NCBI RefSeq assembly: GCF_902506575.1 | Contig: NZ_LR732544.1 | Coordinates: 4,681,304 to 4,733,342 of the forward strand | DNA length: 52,039 nt | Direction of reading: 5' to 3' | DNA from: Streptomyces mexicanus | GTDB lineage: Bacteria > Actinomycetota > Actinomycetes > Streptomycetales > Streptomycetaceae | Shown: piece after piece, positions 44,118-51,974 of the stretch | Layout of the letters: the number at the start of each line of letters is the position of its first letter | Position numbering within the stretch: the stretch's first letter is position 1 | Program-made: the position numbers and the translations under genes | The notes under the pieces: generated by a model | What the model was told of the DNA's origin: nothing | What the model saw: only the letters and a program-made list of their open reading frames with translations | Databases searched by the model: none

Positions 44118-44285
44118 ATGGCGGCCATGAAGCCGCGGACGGGCGATGGCCCGCTCGAGGTGACCAAGGAGGGGCGGGGCATCGTCATGCGCGTTCCGCT
44201 CGAAGGCGGCGGTCGGCTCGTCGTCGAGCTGACCCCTGACGAGGCCGACGCGCTCGGCGACGCCCTGAAGAAGGTCGTCGGCTGA
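44118..44285 (+). CDS. DUF3117 family small protein (Rv1211-like)
   Basis: This 55-residue protein begins MAAMKPRTGDGPLEVTKEGRG and continues IVMRVPLEGGGRLVVELTPDEADALGDALKKVVG. That covers the whole DUF3117 domain, conserved across actinobacteria. The length is exactly that of the family. ATG 44118 has GGAAGGGG upstream; an earlier in-frame ATG at 44088 lacks a ribosome site. It is monocistronic with its own promoter candidate and a true T-rich terminator. Function unknown; the position after tag matches M. tuberculosis. Confidence 0.93.
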   Translation: MAAMKPRTGDGPLEVTKEGRGIVMRVPLEGGGRLVVELTPDEADALGDALKKVVG

Positions 44286-44313
44286 CGCGCAAGCGACCAT
44301 ACCGTTTTCAGTC

Positions 44314-44351
44314 GCCCCGGCATCGTACGCGGTGCCGGGGCGGCTGTTTTT
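44314..44351 (+). terminator. Intrinsic terminator with T-tract after DUF3117
   Basis: GCCCCGGCA / TGCCGGGGC stem with a 10-nt loop, followed by CGGCTGTTTTT. It is one of the few hairpins in this window with a real T-run. Confidence 0.85.
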
Positions 44352-44501
44352 CCCGGGGCCCGGAAACGTCTCCGCGGAGCCCACGACCCTTTACCCTGGC
44401 CCCGCGAGCCTTTTCCCGGACCCGCGCGAACGGCTGCGCTGCGGGTGTCCCGAACGGCTCCGCTTCCGCCGGGTGCCCACGGCGTGCGCCCCGCGCGGCG
44501 G

Positions 44502-45134
44502 TCAGCGTTTGACCGCGCACAGCAGGCCGTCGCCCACCGGCAGCAGCGACGGCATCAGCTCGTCGCTCTCGCGCACCGTGCGCAGCAGCTCCCGCAGCCG
44601 CAGCACTTCCGTGGGCTGGGGCCCGGAGTCCACCGTGCGCCCGTGCGCGAAGACCCCCTCGAAGACCACCAGGCCGCCCGGCCGCAGCAGCCGCATCGAT
44701 TCGGTCAGGTACTCCGGGAACTCCAGCCGGTCGCCGTCGCAGAACACCAGGTCGTAACCGGCGTCCGCGAGCCGCGGCAGCACCTCCAGGGCGCGGCCGG
44801 GGATGAAGCGGGCGCGGTTGCCGGCGAAGCCGGCGGCGCGGAACGCCTGCCGGGCGGACTGCTGGTGCTCCGGCTCGGTGTCCACGGTGGTCAGCACGCC
44901 GTCCGGGCGCATGCCGTGCAGCAGGTGGATGCCGGAGACCCCGGTACCGGTGCCGATCTCCGCGACCGCCTTGGCGTCCACGGTGGCGGCGAGCAGGCGC
45001 AGCGCCGCGCCCGCGCTGGGCGACACCGAGCGCAGGCCCGCCTCGCGGGCCCGGTCGCGGGCCCAGCGCAGTGCGTCGTCCTCGGCGACATAGGCGTCGG
45101 CGAACGCCCAGCTCGCCTGCCGGTTGCCGGTAAT
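44502..45134 (-). CDS. SAM-dependent O-methyltransferase (Rv1220c-like), probable ATT start
   Basis: This protein of about 210 residues belongs to the class I O-methyltransferase 3 family. It has the SAM motif VAEIGTGTGVSGIHLLHGM, the acidic LTTVDTEPEHQQSARQAF, and FCDGDRLEFPEYLTESMRLLRPGGL. Similarity begins around ITGNRQASWAFADAYVAEDDALRWAR. No in-frame ATG, GTG or TTG exists near this point. The only upstream ATG (45329) would add about 65 atypical residues and cross the divergent sigma-factor promoter. An ATT codon at 45134-45132 has GGAG six bases upstream, which makes it the best start. It is divergent from the ECF sigma gene, as in M. tuberculosis. Confidence 0.85.
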   Translation of the reverse strand: MTGNRQASWAFADAYVAEDDALRWARDRAREAGLRSVSPSAGAALRLLAATVDAKAVAEIGTGTGVSGIHLLHGMRPDGVLTTVDTEPEHQQSARQAFRAAGFAGNRARFIPGRALEVLPRLADAGYDLVFCDGDRLEFPEYLTESMRLLRPGGLVVFEGVFAHGRTVDSGPQPTEVLRLRELLRTVRESDELMPSLLPVGDGLLCAVKR

Positions 45135-45424
45135 GACCCTCTCCTGTCCCCGTGTGTGCCTGGGCGTGACTGTATCCGCTGGGCCGGGAACCCGCAGATG
45201 GGACCGGTCGTTCGAAGGGGTGGGAAGGCGGCCGCGGAAGACGTCCGGGGCCCGACGGGGGGCAGGGGATGGAACGGGACGGTGAGCAAGTGCCGACGCA
45301 GCAGCACGAGCCGTGGCAGCCCGTGTCAAATTCTCGTAAAACCGCTTATCCGGAGCTAACGGACGAGGTGGCTATGGTAGGGGCTCCACTGGACACCACC
45401 AGAGCCGACAGGGGAGGTGCGGCC

Positions 45425-46147
45425 GTGCCTGTGGATCGGGGAGGAGTGCTGCGGCGCTTTCTCGGATCGGCGGGCAGGCCGAAATCCGTGAACGACACCG
45501 CTGCTGACGCGAGCCACGCCGAGCGCTGCGCCCAGACCGCGACCTTCTCCAGCGACGCGGACGGGCAGGCGTGGACTCCGCCCACCTGGGAGGAGATCGT
45601 CAGCACCCACAGCGGCCGCGTGTACCGCCTCGCCTACCGCCTCACCGGCAACCAGCACGACGCCGAGGACCTCACCCAGGAGGTCTTCGTCCGCGTCTTC
45701 CGCTCGCTGTCGACCTACACCCCGGGCACCTTCGAGGGCTGGCTGCACCGCATCACCACCAACCTCTTCCTCGACATGGTCCGCCGCAAGCAGCGCATCC
45801 GCTTCGACGCGCTCGGCGAGGACGCGGCCGAGCGGCTGGCCAGCAAGGAACCCACCCCCCAGCAGCTGTTCAACGACGCCCACTTCGACGCGGACATCCA
45901 GCAGGCCCTGGACACCCTGGCGCCGGAGTTCCGCGCCGCGGTCGTCCTGTGCGACATCGAGGGCCTGTCCTACGAGGAGATCGCCGCGACCCTGGGCGTC
46001 AAGCTCGGCACCGTGCGCTCCCGCATCCACCGCGGCCGCTCCCAGCTGCGCAAGGCCCTCGCGCACCGCTCGCCCGAGGCCCGCGCCGAGCGCCGCCGCT
46101 TCGTGCCCCGTGTTCCCGCACTGGGGGGAGGGGGCGCGACCGCGTGA
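45425..46147 (+). CDS. sigE: ECF RNA polymerase sigma factor, SigE type
   Basis: This 240-residue sigma factor has region 2 (WEEIVSTHSGRVYRLAYRLTGNQHDAEDLTQEVFVRVFRSL, including the DAEDLTQE core-binding helix). Region 4 reads ALDTLAPEFRAAVVLCDIEGLSYEEIAATLGVKLGTVRSRIHRGRSQLRKAL. GTG 45425 is chosen for GGGGAGG seven bases upstream; ATG 45374 is in frame but poorly served. Next to the O-methyltransferase and followed by a zinc anti-sigma gene, it matches mycobacterial SigE, which responds to envelope stress. The name follows the mycobacterial gene, not S. coelicolor SigE (a different factor). Confidence 0.9.
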   Translation: MPVDRGGVLRRFLGSAGRPKSVNDTAADASHAERCAQTATFSSDADGQAWTPPTWEEIVSTHSGRVYRLAYRLTGNQHDAEDLTQEVFVRVFRSLSTYTPGTFEGWLHRITTNLFLDMVRRKQRIRFDALGEDAAERLASKEPTPQQLFNDAHFDADIQQALDTLAPEFRAAVVLCDIEGLSYEEIAATLGVKLGTVRSRIHRGRSQLRKALAHRSPEARAERRRFVPRVPALGGGGATA

Positions 46148-47166
46148 GTGGATCACGACCCAACCCCGCCGCGAGCGGGCTCGCCGAGCAGCACCTGGGA
46201 GACCGGCTCTCCGCCCTGGTGGACGGAGAACTCGGTCCGGACGCGCGCGAGCGCGTGCTGGCGCACGTCGCCACCTGCCCGAAGTGCAAGGCGGAGGTCG
46301 ACGCACAGCGCCGGCTGAAGAACGTCTTCGCCGAGGCGGCCCCCCCGCCTCCTTCCGAGAGCTTCCTGGCCCGCCTGCAGGGGCTGCCCTGGGGAGGCGA
46401 CCCCGAGGGCGGCGGCCCGCCGCCGGGCGGGGGAGGACCGCCGGGCGCGCTCCCCGGACCGGGACGGTCCGGGGCCTTGGGCGTGTTCGGCGTCAAGCGC
46501 GGCGAGCCGTTCGAGTTCGGCTACGTCCCCGCCCGCCCGCATCTGTCCGAGCCCGCACCGCAGCGCTCCGGCGGCTTTCGCGTCCACCCCGTCGGCCGGC
46601 CCGAGGGCGAGCGTTCGGCCCTGCGCGGTCTGAGGTTCGCCTTCGTCGCCGCCGGGGCGGTGTCGCTGGCCGCGCTCGCGCTGGGCGGAGTGACCACGGG
46701 CACGATGGCCGGCACCGCCGCCGAGGCACGCGGCGGTTCGGGGGCCGGCAGCAATGTGACCCCGGCGCGCCCGGCCGGCGCGGCGGCGGCGACGGGCCAG
46801 GAGGCGACGCGGTCGCGCCGGCCGGCGGGGCCGCCGCCGGCGCAGGGCCGGCCGACCTCCTCCGGTGCGCAGGCCGCGGCGCCCACCTCGCTGTCCGCGC
46901 CGCTGCTCCCCGGCATTCCCGCGCAGGCCGCCGGGCGCCCCCAGGGGGCGATACGGCCCCTGCCCCCCCCGCCGCCGGTGCTCGCCGGCGCCGCGGTGAT
47001 GTCCCCGCTGATGCGCCCGCTGCTCGCCCGGCCGCCGATCTCCCTGACCGCCTGGTCCGCCGACCCGCATCTCACCGCGGACGGGCTCCTGACGGCGCCC
47101 GCCCCGGGCCCGACGTCCACGGCCTCTTCGGCCACCCCGTCCCCCGGCTCGCCCGCGACCCACTGA
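46144..47166 (+). CDS. Zinc-finger anti-sigma factor (RseA-like), membrane protein
   Basis: This 340-residue partner of the ECF sigma factor is coupled through GTGA overlap at 46144. The N-terminal domain holds the ZAS motif HVATCPKC after HLGDRLSALVDGELGPDARERVLA, which should clamp the sigma factor and sense redox or stress. One membrane helix (LRFAFVAAGAVSLAALALGGV, about residues 160-182) separates it from a long extracytoplasmic Pro/Ala-rich tail. The linker at residues 80-105 is low complexity (GGGPPPGGGGPPG). No protease gene follows directly, unlike in mycobacteria. Confidence 0.9.
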   Translation: MSGSRPNPAASGLAEQHLGDRLSALVDGELGPDARERVLAHVATCPKCKAEVDAQRRLKNVFAEAAPPPPSESFLARLQGLPWGGDPEGGGPPPGGGGPPGALPGPGRSGALGVFGVKRGEPFEFGYVPARPHLSEPAPQRSGGFRVHPVGRPEGERSALRGLRFAFVAAGAVSLAALALGGVTTGTMAGTAAEARGGSGAGSNVTPARPAGAAAATGQEATRSRRPAGPPPAQGRPTSSGAQAAAPTSLSAPLLPGIPAQAAGRPQGAIRPLPPPPPVLAGAAVMSPLMRPLLARPPISLTAWSADPHLTADGLLTAPAPGPTSTASSATPSPGSPATH

Positions 47167-47327
47167 CCGGCGCCGGCCGCCCGCCCGCGCGGGGGCCGGC
47201 CCCTCCGGCGACTGCAGCCAACATCACAGGCACGCCCGGCGCGCACCGCGACACGGGACAACGCACGTCGTCCGCAAGGCGAACAACCGGGAAAACTGGT
47301 CGTGTACACGCACTCCGACACTGCGGG

Positions 47328-47361
47328 ACGGTACCCGTGGGACACCTGGGCCGGGTACCGT
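47328..47361. promoter_or_regulatory. Inverted repeat upstream of tatB
   Basis: ACGGTACCCG / CGGGTACCGT, perfect 10-bp arms with 14-bp spacer, about 85 bp before the tatB start. It is a candidate operator or leader structure in the 278-bp gap after the anti-sigma gene. Confidence 0.45.
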
Positions 47362-47444
47362 GGATCCGGCCCGGACCACGGAAAGACCCGCACACACCGG
47401 ACCACCGGAGGCCCGAGGACCACGGACATCGCAAGGAGCTTCAG

Positions 47445-47906
47445 GTGTTCAACGACATAGGACTGCCCGAGCTGGCGGCGATCATCGTCCTCGGCATGCT
47501 CGTGTTCGGTCCGGACAAGCTCCCGAAGGTCATCCAGGACGTGATGCGCACGATCCGGAAGATCCGTGAGTTCTCGGAGAGCGCCAAGCAGGACATCCGC
47601 AAGGAGCTGGGCCCGGAGTTCAAGGACTTCGAGTTCGAGGACCTCAACCCCAAGACGTTCCTGCGCAAGCAGCTGGAGAACGACGACCTGGGGCTGAAGG
47701 AGATCCGCAACGGCTTCGACCTGAAGAAGGAGATGGCCGAGGTCGCGGACGCCGTGCACAGCTACGACACCGACCCCGCGCCGTCGGCCCTGCCCTCCGC
47801 CTCCGGCTCGTCGTCCGCCGCGCCGGGCGGCCGGGTGGACATGACCAAGAAGCCCGCCTCCCCGGGCCGCGACGACCGCCCGCCCTTCGACGCCGACGCC
47901 ACCTGA
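47445..47906 (+). CDS. tatB: Sec-independent protein translocase subunit TatB
   Basis: This 153-residue subunit of the twin-arginine translocase starts at GTG 47445 with AAGGAG six bases upstream. The signature N-terminal helix FNDIGLPELAAIIVLGMLVFGPDKLPKVIQD is followed by an amphipathic and coiled-coil region (IRKIREFSESAKQDIRKEL). The tail is disordered (Ser/Ala/Pro). The FGPDKLPK hinge is typical of TatB rather than TatA. It lies just after the sigma/anti-sigma pair, as in M. tuberculosis (Rv1224). Confidence 0.95.
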   Translation: MFNDIGLPELAAIIVLGMLVFGPDKLPKVIQDVMRTIRKIREFSESAKQDIRKELGPEFKDFEFEDLNPKTFLRKQLENDDLGLKEIRNGFDLKKEMAEVADAVHSYDTDPAPSALPSASGSSSAAPGGRVDMTKKPASPGRDDRPPFDADAT

Positions 47907-47921
47907 CCCGTACGGCGGCAC

Positions 47922-47955
47922 CCCGGCGCCCGCCCGCCGGAAGGCGGACGCCGGG
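47922..47955 (+). terminator. Hairpin terminator after tatB
   Basis: 13-bp arms CCCGGCGCCCGCC / GGCGGACGCCGGG with one mismatch and an 8-nt loop, 16 bp after the stop. Confidence 0.65.
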
Positions 47956-48122
47956 CCCTGAAGGCCCCGCGTACCCCCTCCCGGCGACCCACGCGCCGGG
48001 CGCTTTCCCGGCTGCCCGAGGCGGGCTCGATATGCTGCCGAGTTGTTGTGCGGACCGCAGGAGTACGCCCGAAGGGGGGCGGGCCGCCGCGGTCCGACGA
48101 GAGCGAGGAGGCGTCCGGGCAG

Positions 48123-48794
48123 ATGGAGACGACGAGTAGGGCGGTCGCGCAGGCACCGGCCGCGGAGGACGGACCACAACTCCCCTCCGGGCGGCGCACG
48201 GTCGACGACTACCTGCTGGCGCCCTTCCCGTGGTACGGCCTCGACGAGGCGTTCACGGGTCCGCGCTGGCTGATGCAGGTCGGCACCTCGGCCGACGACT
48301 CCGTGGAACACGGTTCACTCGGGCACGGCGACGCGCCGTCGGTGCGCAACGAGTTCGTCTCCGGCTCCCCGGAGGAGCCCAGGGAGAAGTTCGCGGTCGT
48401 CGTCACCGTCGCCGCCCATCCCGAGCGCCGGCTGTCCGACGGCACCGGCCAGCTGGAGGCGACCTCCGTCTCCTCGGCGGCCTGGCTGGCCGGGGTGGGG
48501 CTGCTGTCGTTCACCTGGCCGCTGCAGATGGACCACGCCCTGCGCGACGACTGGCTGGAACAGCAGACCGAGACGGCGTGGGTGCTCGCCGACGACCTGG
48601 ACGGGCCGGACTGGACGACGCTCTCGCTGCCCGTGGACGGCGTCCCGTCCCCCTTCCACTACCGCGAGTCCGAGTTCGGCTGGGTGCTCGCCGGCACGAC
48701 CTCGCAGGGCGTGCACCTGGGGGCGTACGGCAGGGGAATGAGCGCGTACGGCCTGGGATTCTCCGTGGTGAAGGACATCACCGCCTACGCGTGA
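48123..48794 (+). CDS. Hypothetical cytoplasmic protein (223 aa)
   Basis: This soluble, acidic protein has no signal peptide or membrane segment. Its centre contains PFPWYGLDEAFTGPRWLMQVG, then FVSGSPEEPREKFAVVVTVAAHPERRL and a C-terminal FHYRESEFGWVLAGTTSQGVHLGAYGRGMSAYG. Codon bias supports the frame throughout. ATG 48123 is chosen, with GAGGAGG about 12 bases upstream; a GTG at 48048 would add 25 Gly/Glu-rich residues without a ribosome site. I do not recognise a family. A hairpin follows. Confidence 0.75.
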   Translation: METTSRAVAQAPAAEDGPQLPSGRRTVDDYLLAPFPWYGLDEAFTGPRWLMQVGTSADDSVEHGSLGHGDAPSVRNEFVSGSPEEPREKFAVVVTVAAHPERRLSDGTGQLEATSVSSAAWLAGVGLLSFTWPLQMDHALRDDWLEQQTETAWVLADDLDGPDWTTLSLPVDGVPSPFHYRESEFGWVLAGTTSQGVHLGAYGRGMSAYGLGFSVVKDITAYA

Positions 48795-48815
48795 GCCGCC
48801 CCCGGGCCGACGGCG

Positions 48816-48846
48816 AAGGGCGCCGCCCCGGCGGGACGGCGCCCTT
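48816..48846 (+). terminator. Hairpin terminator
   Basis: Perfect 10-bp stem AAGGGCGCCG / CGGCGCCCTT with an 11-nt loop, 21 bp after the hypothetical gene. Confidence 0.7.
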
Positions 48847-48865
48847 GCTCGTCACCTCGTCGCAG

Positions 48866-48892
48866 GCGGCCCTGTGCGGGCCGCAGGGCCGC
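48866..48892 (-). terminator. Hairpin terminator at the mrp stop codon
   Basis: 9-bp perfect stem GCGGCCCTG / CAGGGCCGC with a 9-nt loop. One arm reaches the last base of the mrp stop codon. Confidence 0.55.
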
Positions 48893-50025
48893 TAGAACTT
48901 GTTCTTCGGGGTGATGCCCAGCGACAGGCCCGCCAGGCCCCGCTGACGGCCGCCGAGCTTGCCCGCGATGGCGCGCAGCGCGGCGCCCGCGGGGGAGTCG
49001 GGGTCGCTCAGCACGACCGGCTTGCCCTCGTCGCCGCCCTCGCGCAGCCGCACGTCGATCGGGATGGACCCGAGGACCGGTACCGATGTGCCCGTCGTAC
49101 GGGTCAGGCCGTCCGCGACCAGCTGGCCGCCGCCCGTGCCGAAGACGTCGACCATCTCGCCGCAGTGCGGGCAGGGCAGGCCGGACATGTTCTCGACCAC
49201 GCCGACGATCTTCTGGTGGGTCTGCACGGCGATGGACCCGGCCCGCTCGGCCACCTCGGCGGCGGCCTGCTGAGGGGTCGTCACGACCAGGATCTCGGCG
49301 TTCGGGATCAGCTGGGCCACGGAGATGGCGATGTCGCCGGTGCCGGGCGGCAGGTCGAGGAGCAGCACGTCCAGGTCGCCCCAGTACACGTCCGCCAGGA
49401 ACTGCTGCAGCGCGCGGTGCAGCATCGGGCCGCGCCAGACCACCGGCGCGTTGCCCGGGGTGAACATGCCGATGGAGATGACCTTCACGCCGTTCGCCGA
49501 CGGCGGCATGATCATGTTCTCGACCTGGGTGGGACGGCCGTCGGCGCCCAGCATGCGCGGCACCGAGTGGCCGTAGATGTCGGCGTCCACGACACCGACC
49601 TTCAGGCCGTCGGCGGCCATCGCCGCCGCCAGGTTCACCGTCACCGAGGACTTGCCGACGCCGCCCTTGCCGGAGGCGACCGCGTAGACCCGGGTGAGGT
49701 TGCCGGGCTTGGCGAAGGGCACCTCGCGCTCGGCCTGGCCGCCGCGCAGAGCCGCCGCCAGCTCCCGGCGCTGCTCGTCGCTCATCACGTCCAGTGTGAC
49801 GTCCACCCGGGTGACGCCCTCGACGCGCGAGACCGCCTCGGTGACGCGCTGGGTGATCGTCTCGCGCATCGGGCAGCCGGAGACCGTCAGGTACACGGTG
49901 ACCGCGACGGCGCCGTCGGCGCCGATCTGAACCGATTTGACCATCCCGAGGTCGGTGATGGGTCGGTTGATCTCGGGGTCGTTCACCGTCGCCAGTGCTT
50001 CGCGCACCGCGTCTTCCGTAGCCAT
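48892..50025 (-). CDS. Mrp/NBP35 (ApbC) family iron-sulfur cluster carrier ATPase
   Basis: This 377-residue P-loop ATPase has an N-terminal MIP18/DUF59 domain (EDAVREALATVNDPEINRPITDLGMV, residues 1-95). The deviant Walker A motif is GKGGVGKSS, with switch DADIYGHSVPRML and LLLDLPPGTGD. The C-terminal CPHC pair can bridge an Fe-S cluster between two subunits. The likely role is scaffold and transfer of Fe-S clusters in the cytoplasm. ATG 50025 (MATEDAVREAL) is chosen; the 21 upstream residues are atypical. M. tuberculosis mrp (Rv1229c) lies at the same place and orientation. Confidence 0.94.
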   Translation of the reverse strand: MATEDAVREALATVNDPEINRPITDLGMVKSVQIGADGAVAVTVYLTVSGCPMRETITQRVTEAVSRVEGVTRVDVTLDVMSDEQRRELAAALRGGQAEREVPFAKPGNLTRVYAVASGKGGVGKSSVTVNLAAAMAADGLKVGVVDADIYGHSVPRMLGADGRPTQVENMIMPPSANGVKVISIGMFTPGNAPVVWRGPMLHRALQQFLADVYWGDLDVLLLDLPPGTGDIAISVAQLIPNAEILVVTTPQQAAAEVAERAGSIAVQTHQKIVGVVENMSGLPCPHCGEMVDVFGTGGGQLVADGLTRTTGTSVPVLGSIPIDVRLREGGDEGKPVVLSDPDSPAGAALRAIAGKLGGRQRGLAGLSLGITPKNKF

Positions 50026-50068
50026 ACCGACGATGGTACGGCGCGCGGCGGCGGCCCCGGGACCCCTG

Positions 50069-50701
50069 TCAGCGGTCGTCCACGTCACGTCCGCCGGGGT
50101 GTTCTGCCGGGATGGCCGGGAATACGCCCTGCCGGCTCTCCTGGTGCTGCCGGTGCTGCCCGTCGCCGTCGGCCCGGAGTTCCTCCAGTTCCTTGACGAG
50201 GTCCTGCAGCTCGGAGCGGATCCAGTCGCGGGTGGCCACCTCGCCCAGGCCCATGCGCAGCGCGGCGATCTCCCGGGTGAGGTACTCGGTGTCGGCGATG
50301 GACCGCTCGTTCTGCTTGCGGTCCTGTTCGAGGTTGACCCGGTCCCGGTCGTCCTGCCGGTTCTGCGCCAGCAGGATCAGCGGGGCGGCGTAGGACGCCT
50401 GCAGGGACAGCGCCAGCGTCAGGAAGATGAACGGGTACTCGTCGAAGCGCAGGTGGCGGGGGGCGGCGACGTTCCACACCACCCACACCAGGATCACCAC
50501 CGTCATCCAGACCAGGAACCGCCCGGTGCCGATGAAGCGGGCGATGCGCTCCGACATCCGGCCGAAGGCGTCCGGGTCCCACTCGGGCAGCAGCCGGCGC
50601 CGGGGCGGGCGCGGCTGGTCCAGCCGGCTGCCCCGGGGCCGGCCGGTGGCGGTGGCGCCCGCCGGGTGCCGCTCGCGGGCGGCGTCGCGTTCAGCCGCCA
50701 T
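50069..50701 (-). CDS. DUF1003 membrane protein
   Basis: This 210-residue protein has a basic N-terminus (about 45 residues), two membrane helices (LVWMTVVILVWVVWNVA and FIFLTLALSLQASYAAPLILLAQ), then a conserved charged coiled-coil (NRQDDRDRVNLEQDRKQNERSIADTEYLTREIAALR). This is the DUF1003 pattern. The start at 50701 lies 11 bp inside the end of the MgtE-N/CBS gene, so the two are translationally coupled. Function is unknown; the partner suggests divalent-cation homeostasis. Confidence 0.88.
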   Translation of the reverse strand: MAAERDAARERHPAGATATGRPRGSRLDQPRPPRRRLLPEWDPDAFGRMSERIARFIGTGRFLVWMTVVILVWVVWNVAAPRHLRFDEYPFIFLTLALSLQASYAAPLILLAQNRQDDRDRVNLEQDRKQNERSIADTEYLTREIAALRMGLGEVATRDWIRSELQDLVKELEELRADGDGQHRQHQESRQGVFPAIPAEHPGGRDVDDR

Positions 50702-51974
50702 GGGAAGCCGCCCCCTCGTCCAGGTGGTACTCGGTCTCCCGCCAGTCCTCCGGCAGCATGTGGTCCAGGACGTCGTCCACGGTGATGACGCCCAGCAGCG
50801 AGCCGGCCTCGTCCACGACGGGTGCGGCCACCATGTCGTAGGTGGCGAAGAACCCGGCGACGACCGGCAGCGCCGCGTCGGGCGCGAGCGGTTGCAGGTC
50901 GTCGTCGACGAGGGCGCTGACCAGGCTGTAGGGCGGGTCGCGCAGCAGCCGCTGGAAGTGGACCGTGCCGAGGTACTTGCCGGTGGGGGTCTCGTCGGGC
51001 GGGCGGCAGACGTAGACCTGGGCGGCCAGCGCGGGGGACAGGTCGGGGTTGCGGACCCGGGCGAGCGCGTCGGCGACGGTGGCGTCCGGGCGCAGCACGA
51101 TCGGTTCGGTCGTCATCAGACCGCCCGCGGTGTGCTCCTCGTACGACATCAGCCGGCGCATGTCGGCCGCGTCGCCGGGCTGCATCAGGCCCAGCAGCCG
51201 CTCCCGTTCCTCCACGGGCAGCTCGCCCAGCAGGTCGGCCGCGTCGTCGGGGTCCATCGCCTCCAGCACGTCGGCGGCGCGTTCCTCCTGGAGCTTGCCG
51301 AGGATCTCGATCTGGTCGTCCTCCGGAAGCTCTTCGAGGACGTCGGCGAGCCGGTCGTCGTCCAGGGCGGCGGCGACCTCCGCGCGCCGCTTGGCGGACA
51401 GATGGTGCAGCACGTTGGCCAGGTCGGCGGGGCGCAGCTGCTCGAAGGTGGCGAGCAGGGTCTCCGCGCCCTGCCCGTGCTCCTCCAGGGAGAACCCGGT
51501 GACCGCGGACCACTCCACCGTCAGCGTCTCCCCCCTGCCGCGCCGGAAGGCGCCGCCCTTGCGGCCCTTGCGGACGAAGACCCGGTCGACCTCCCAGTCC
51601 CGGCGGGCGGGCAGCTGCTGCACCGACAGGTCCAGCACCGTCACCTCCTCGCCGGTCTCCACCAGCTTCACCCGCCGGTCCAGCAGTTCGCCGAAGACCA
51701 GCCGTTCGGTGGGCCGCTGCTCGAAGCGCCGGACGTTGAGCACGCCGGTGGTGAGGACCTGGCCGGACTCGATGCTGGTCACCCGGGTCATGGGCAGGAA
51801 GATGCGGCGGCGGGTGGGCAGTTCGACGACCAGCCCGAGCAGCCGCGGCGGCCGGCGCCCGACGCGCAGCATGACGACCAGATCGCGCACGCGCCCCACT
51901 TGGTCGCCGTTGGGGTCGAAGGCGGCGACGCCGGACAGGTGCGAGACGAAGATCCGGGGGGCGCCCGCTGCCAT
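50691..51974 (-). CDS. MgtE N-domain/CBS protein without channel domain
   Basis: This 427-residue soluble protein has a PRC-barrel-like N-terminal part (residues 1-150: FDPNGDQVGRVRDLVV, LGLVVELPTRRRIFLP), an MgtE_N superhelix (about 165-275: LADVLEELPEDDQIEILGKLQ, DPDDAADLLGELPVEERERLL) and a CBS pair (about 280-410: MTTEPIVLRPDATVADALARV, GVITVDDVLDHML). There is no membrane domain, so it is a Mg2+-sensing-type module rather than a transporter. ATG 51974 follows AAAGGAGG. It is coupled to the DUF1003 gene. A mycobacterial homologue (Rv1232c) occupies the same neighbourhood. Confidence 0.9.
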   Translation of the reverse strand: MAAGAPRIFVSHLSGVAAFDPNGDQVGRVRDLVVMLRVGRRPPRLLGLVVELPTRRRIFLPMTRVTSIESGQVLTTGVLNVRRFEQRPTERLVFGELLDRRVKLVETGEEVTVLDLSVQQLPARRDWEVDRVFVRKGRKGGAFRRGRGETLTVEWSAVTGFSLEEHGQGAETLLATFEQLRPADLANVLHHLSAKRRAEVAAALDDDRLADVLEELPEDDQIEILGKLQEERAADVLEAMDPDDAADLLGELPVEERERLLGLMQPGDAADMRRLMSYEEHTAGGLMTTEPIVLRPDATVADALARVRNPDLSPALAAQVYVCRPPDETPTGKYLGTVHFQRLLRDPPYSLVSALVDDDLQPLAPDAALPVVAGFFATYDMVAAPVVDEAGSLLGVITVDDVLDHMLPEDWRETEYHLDEGAASHGG

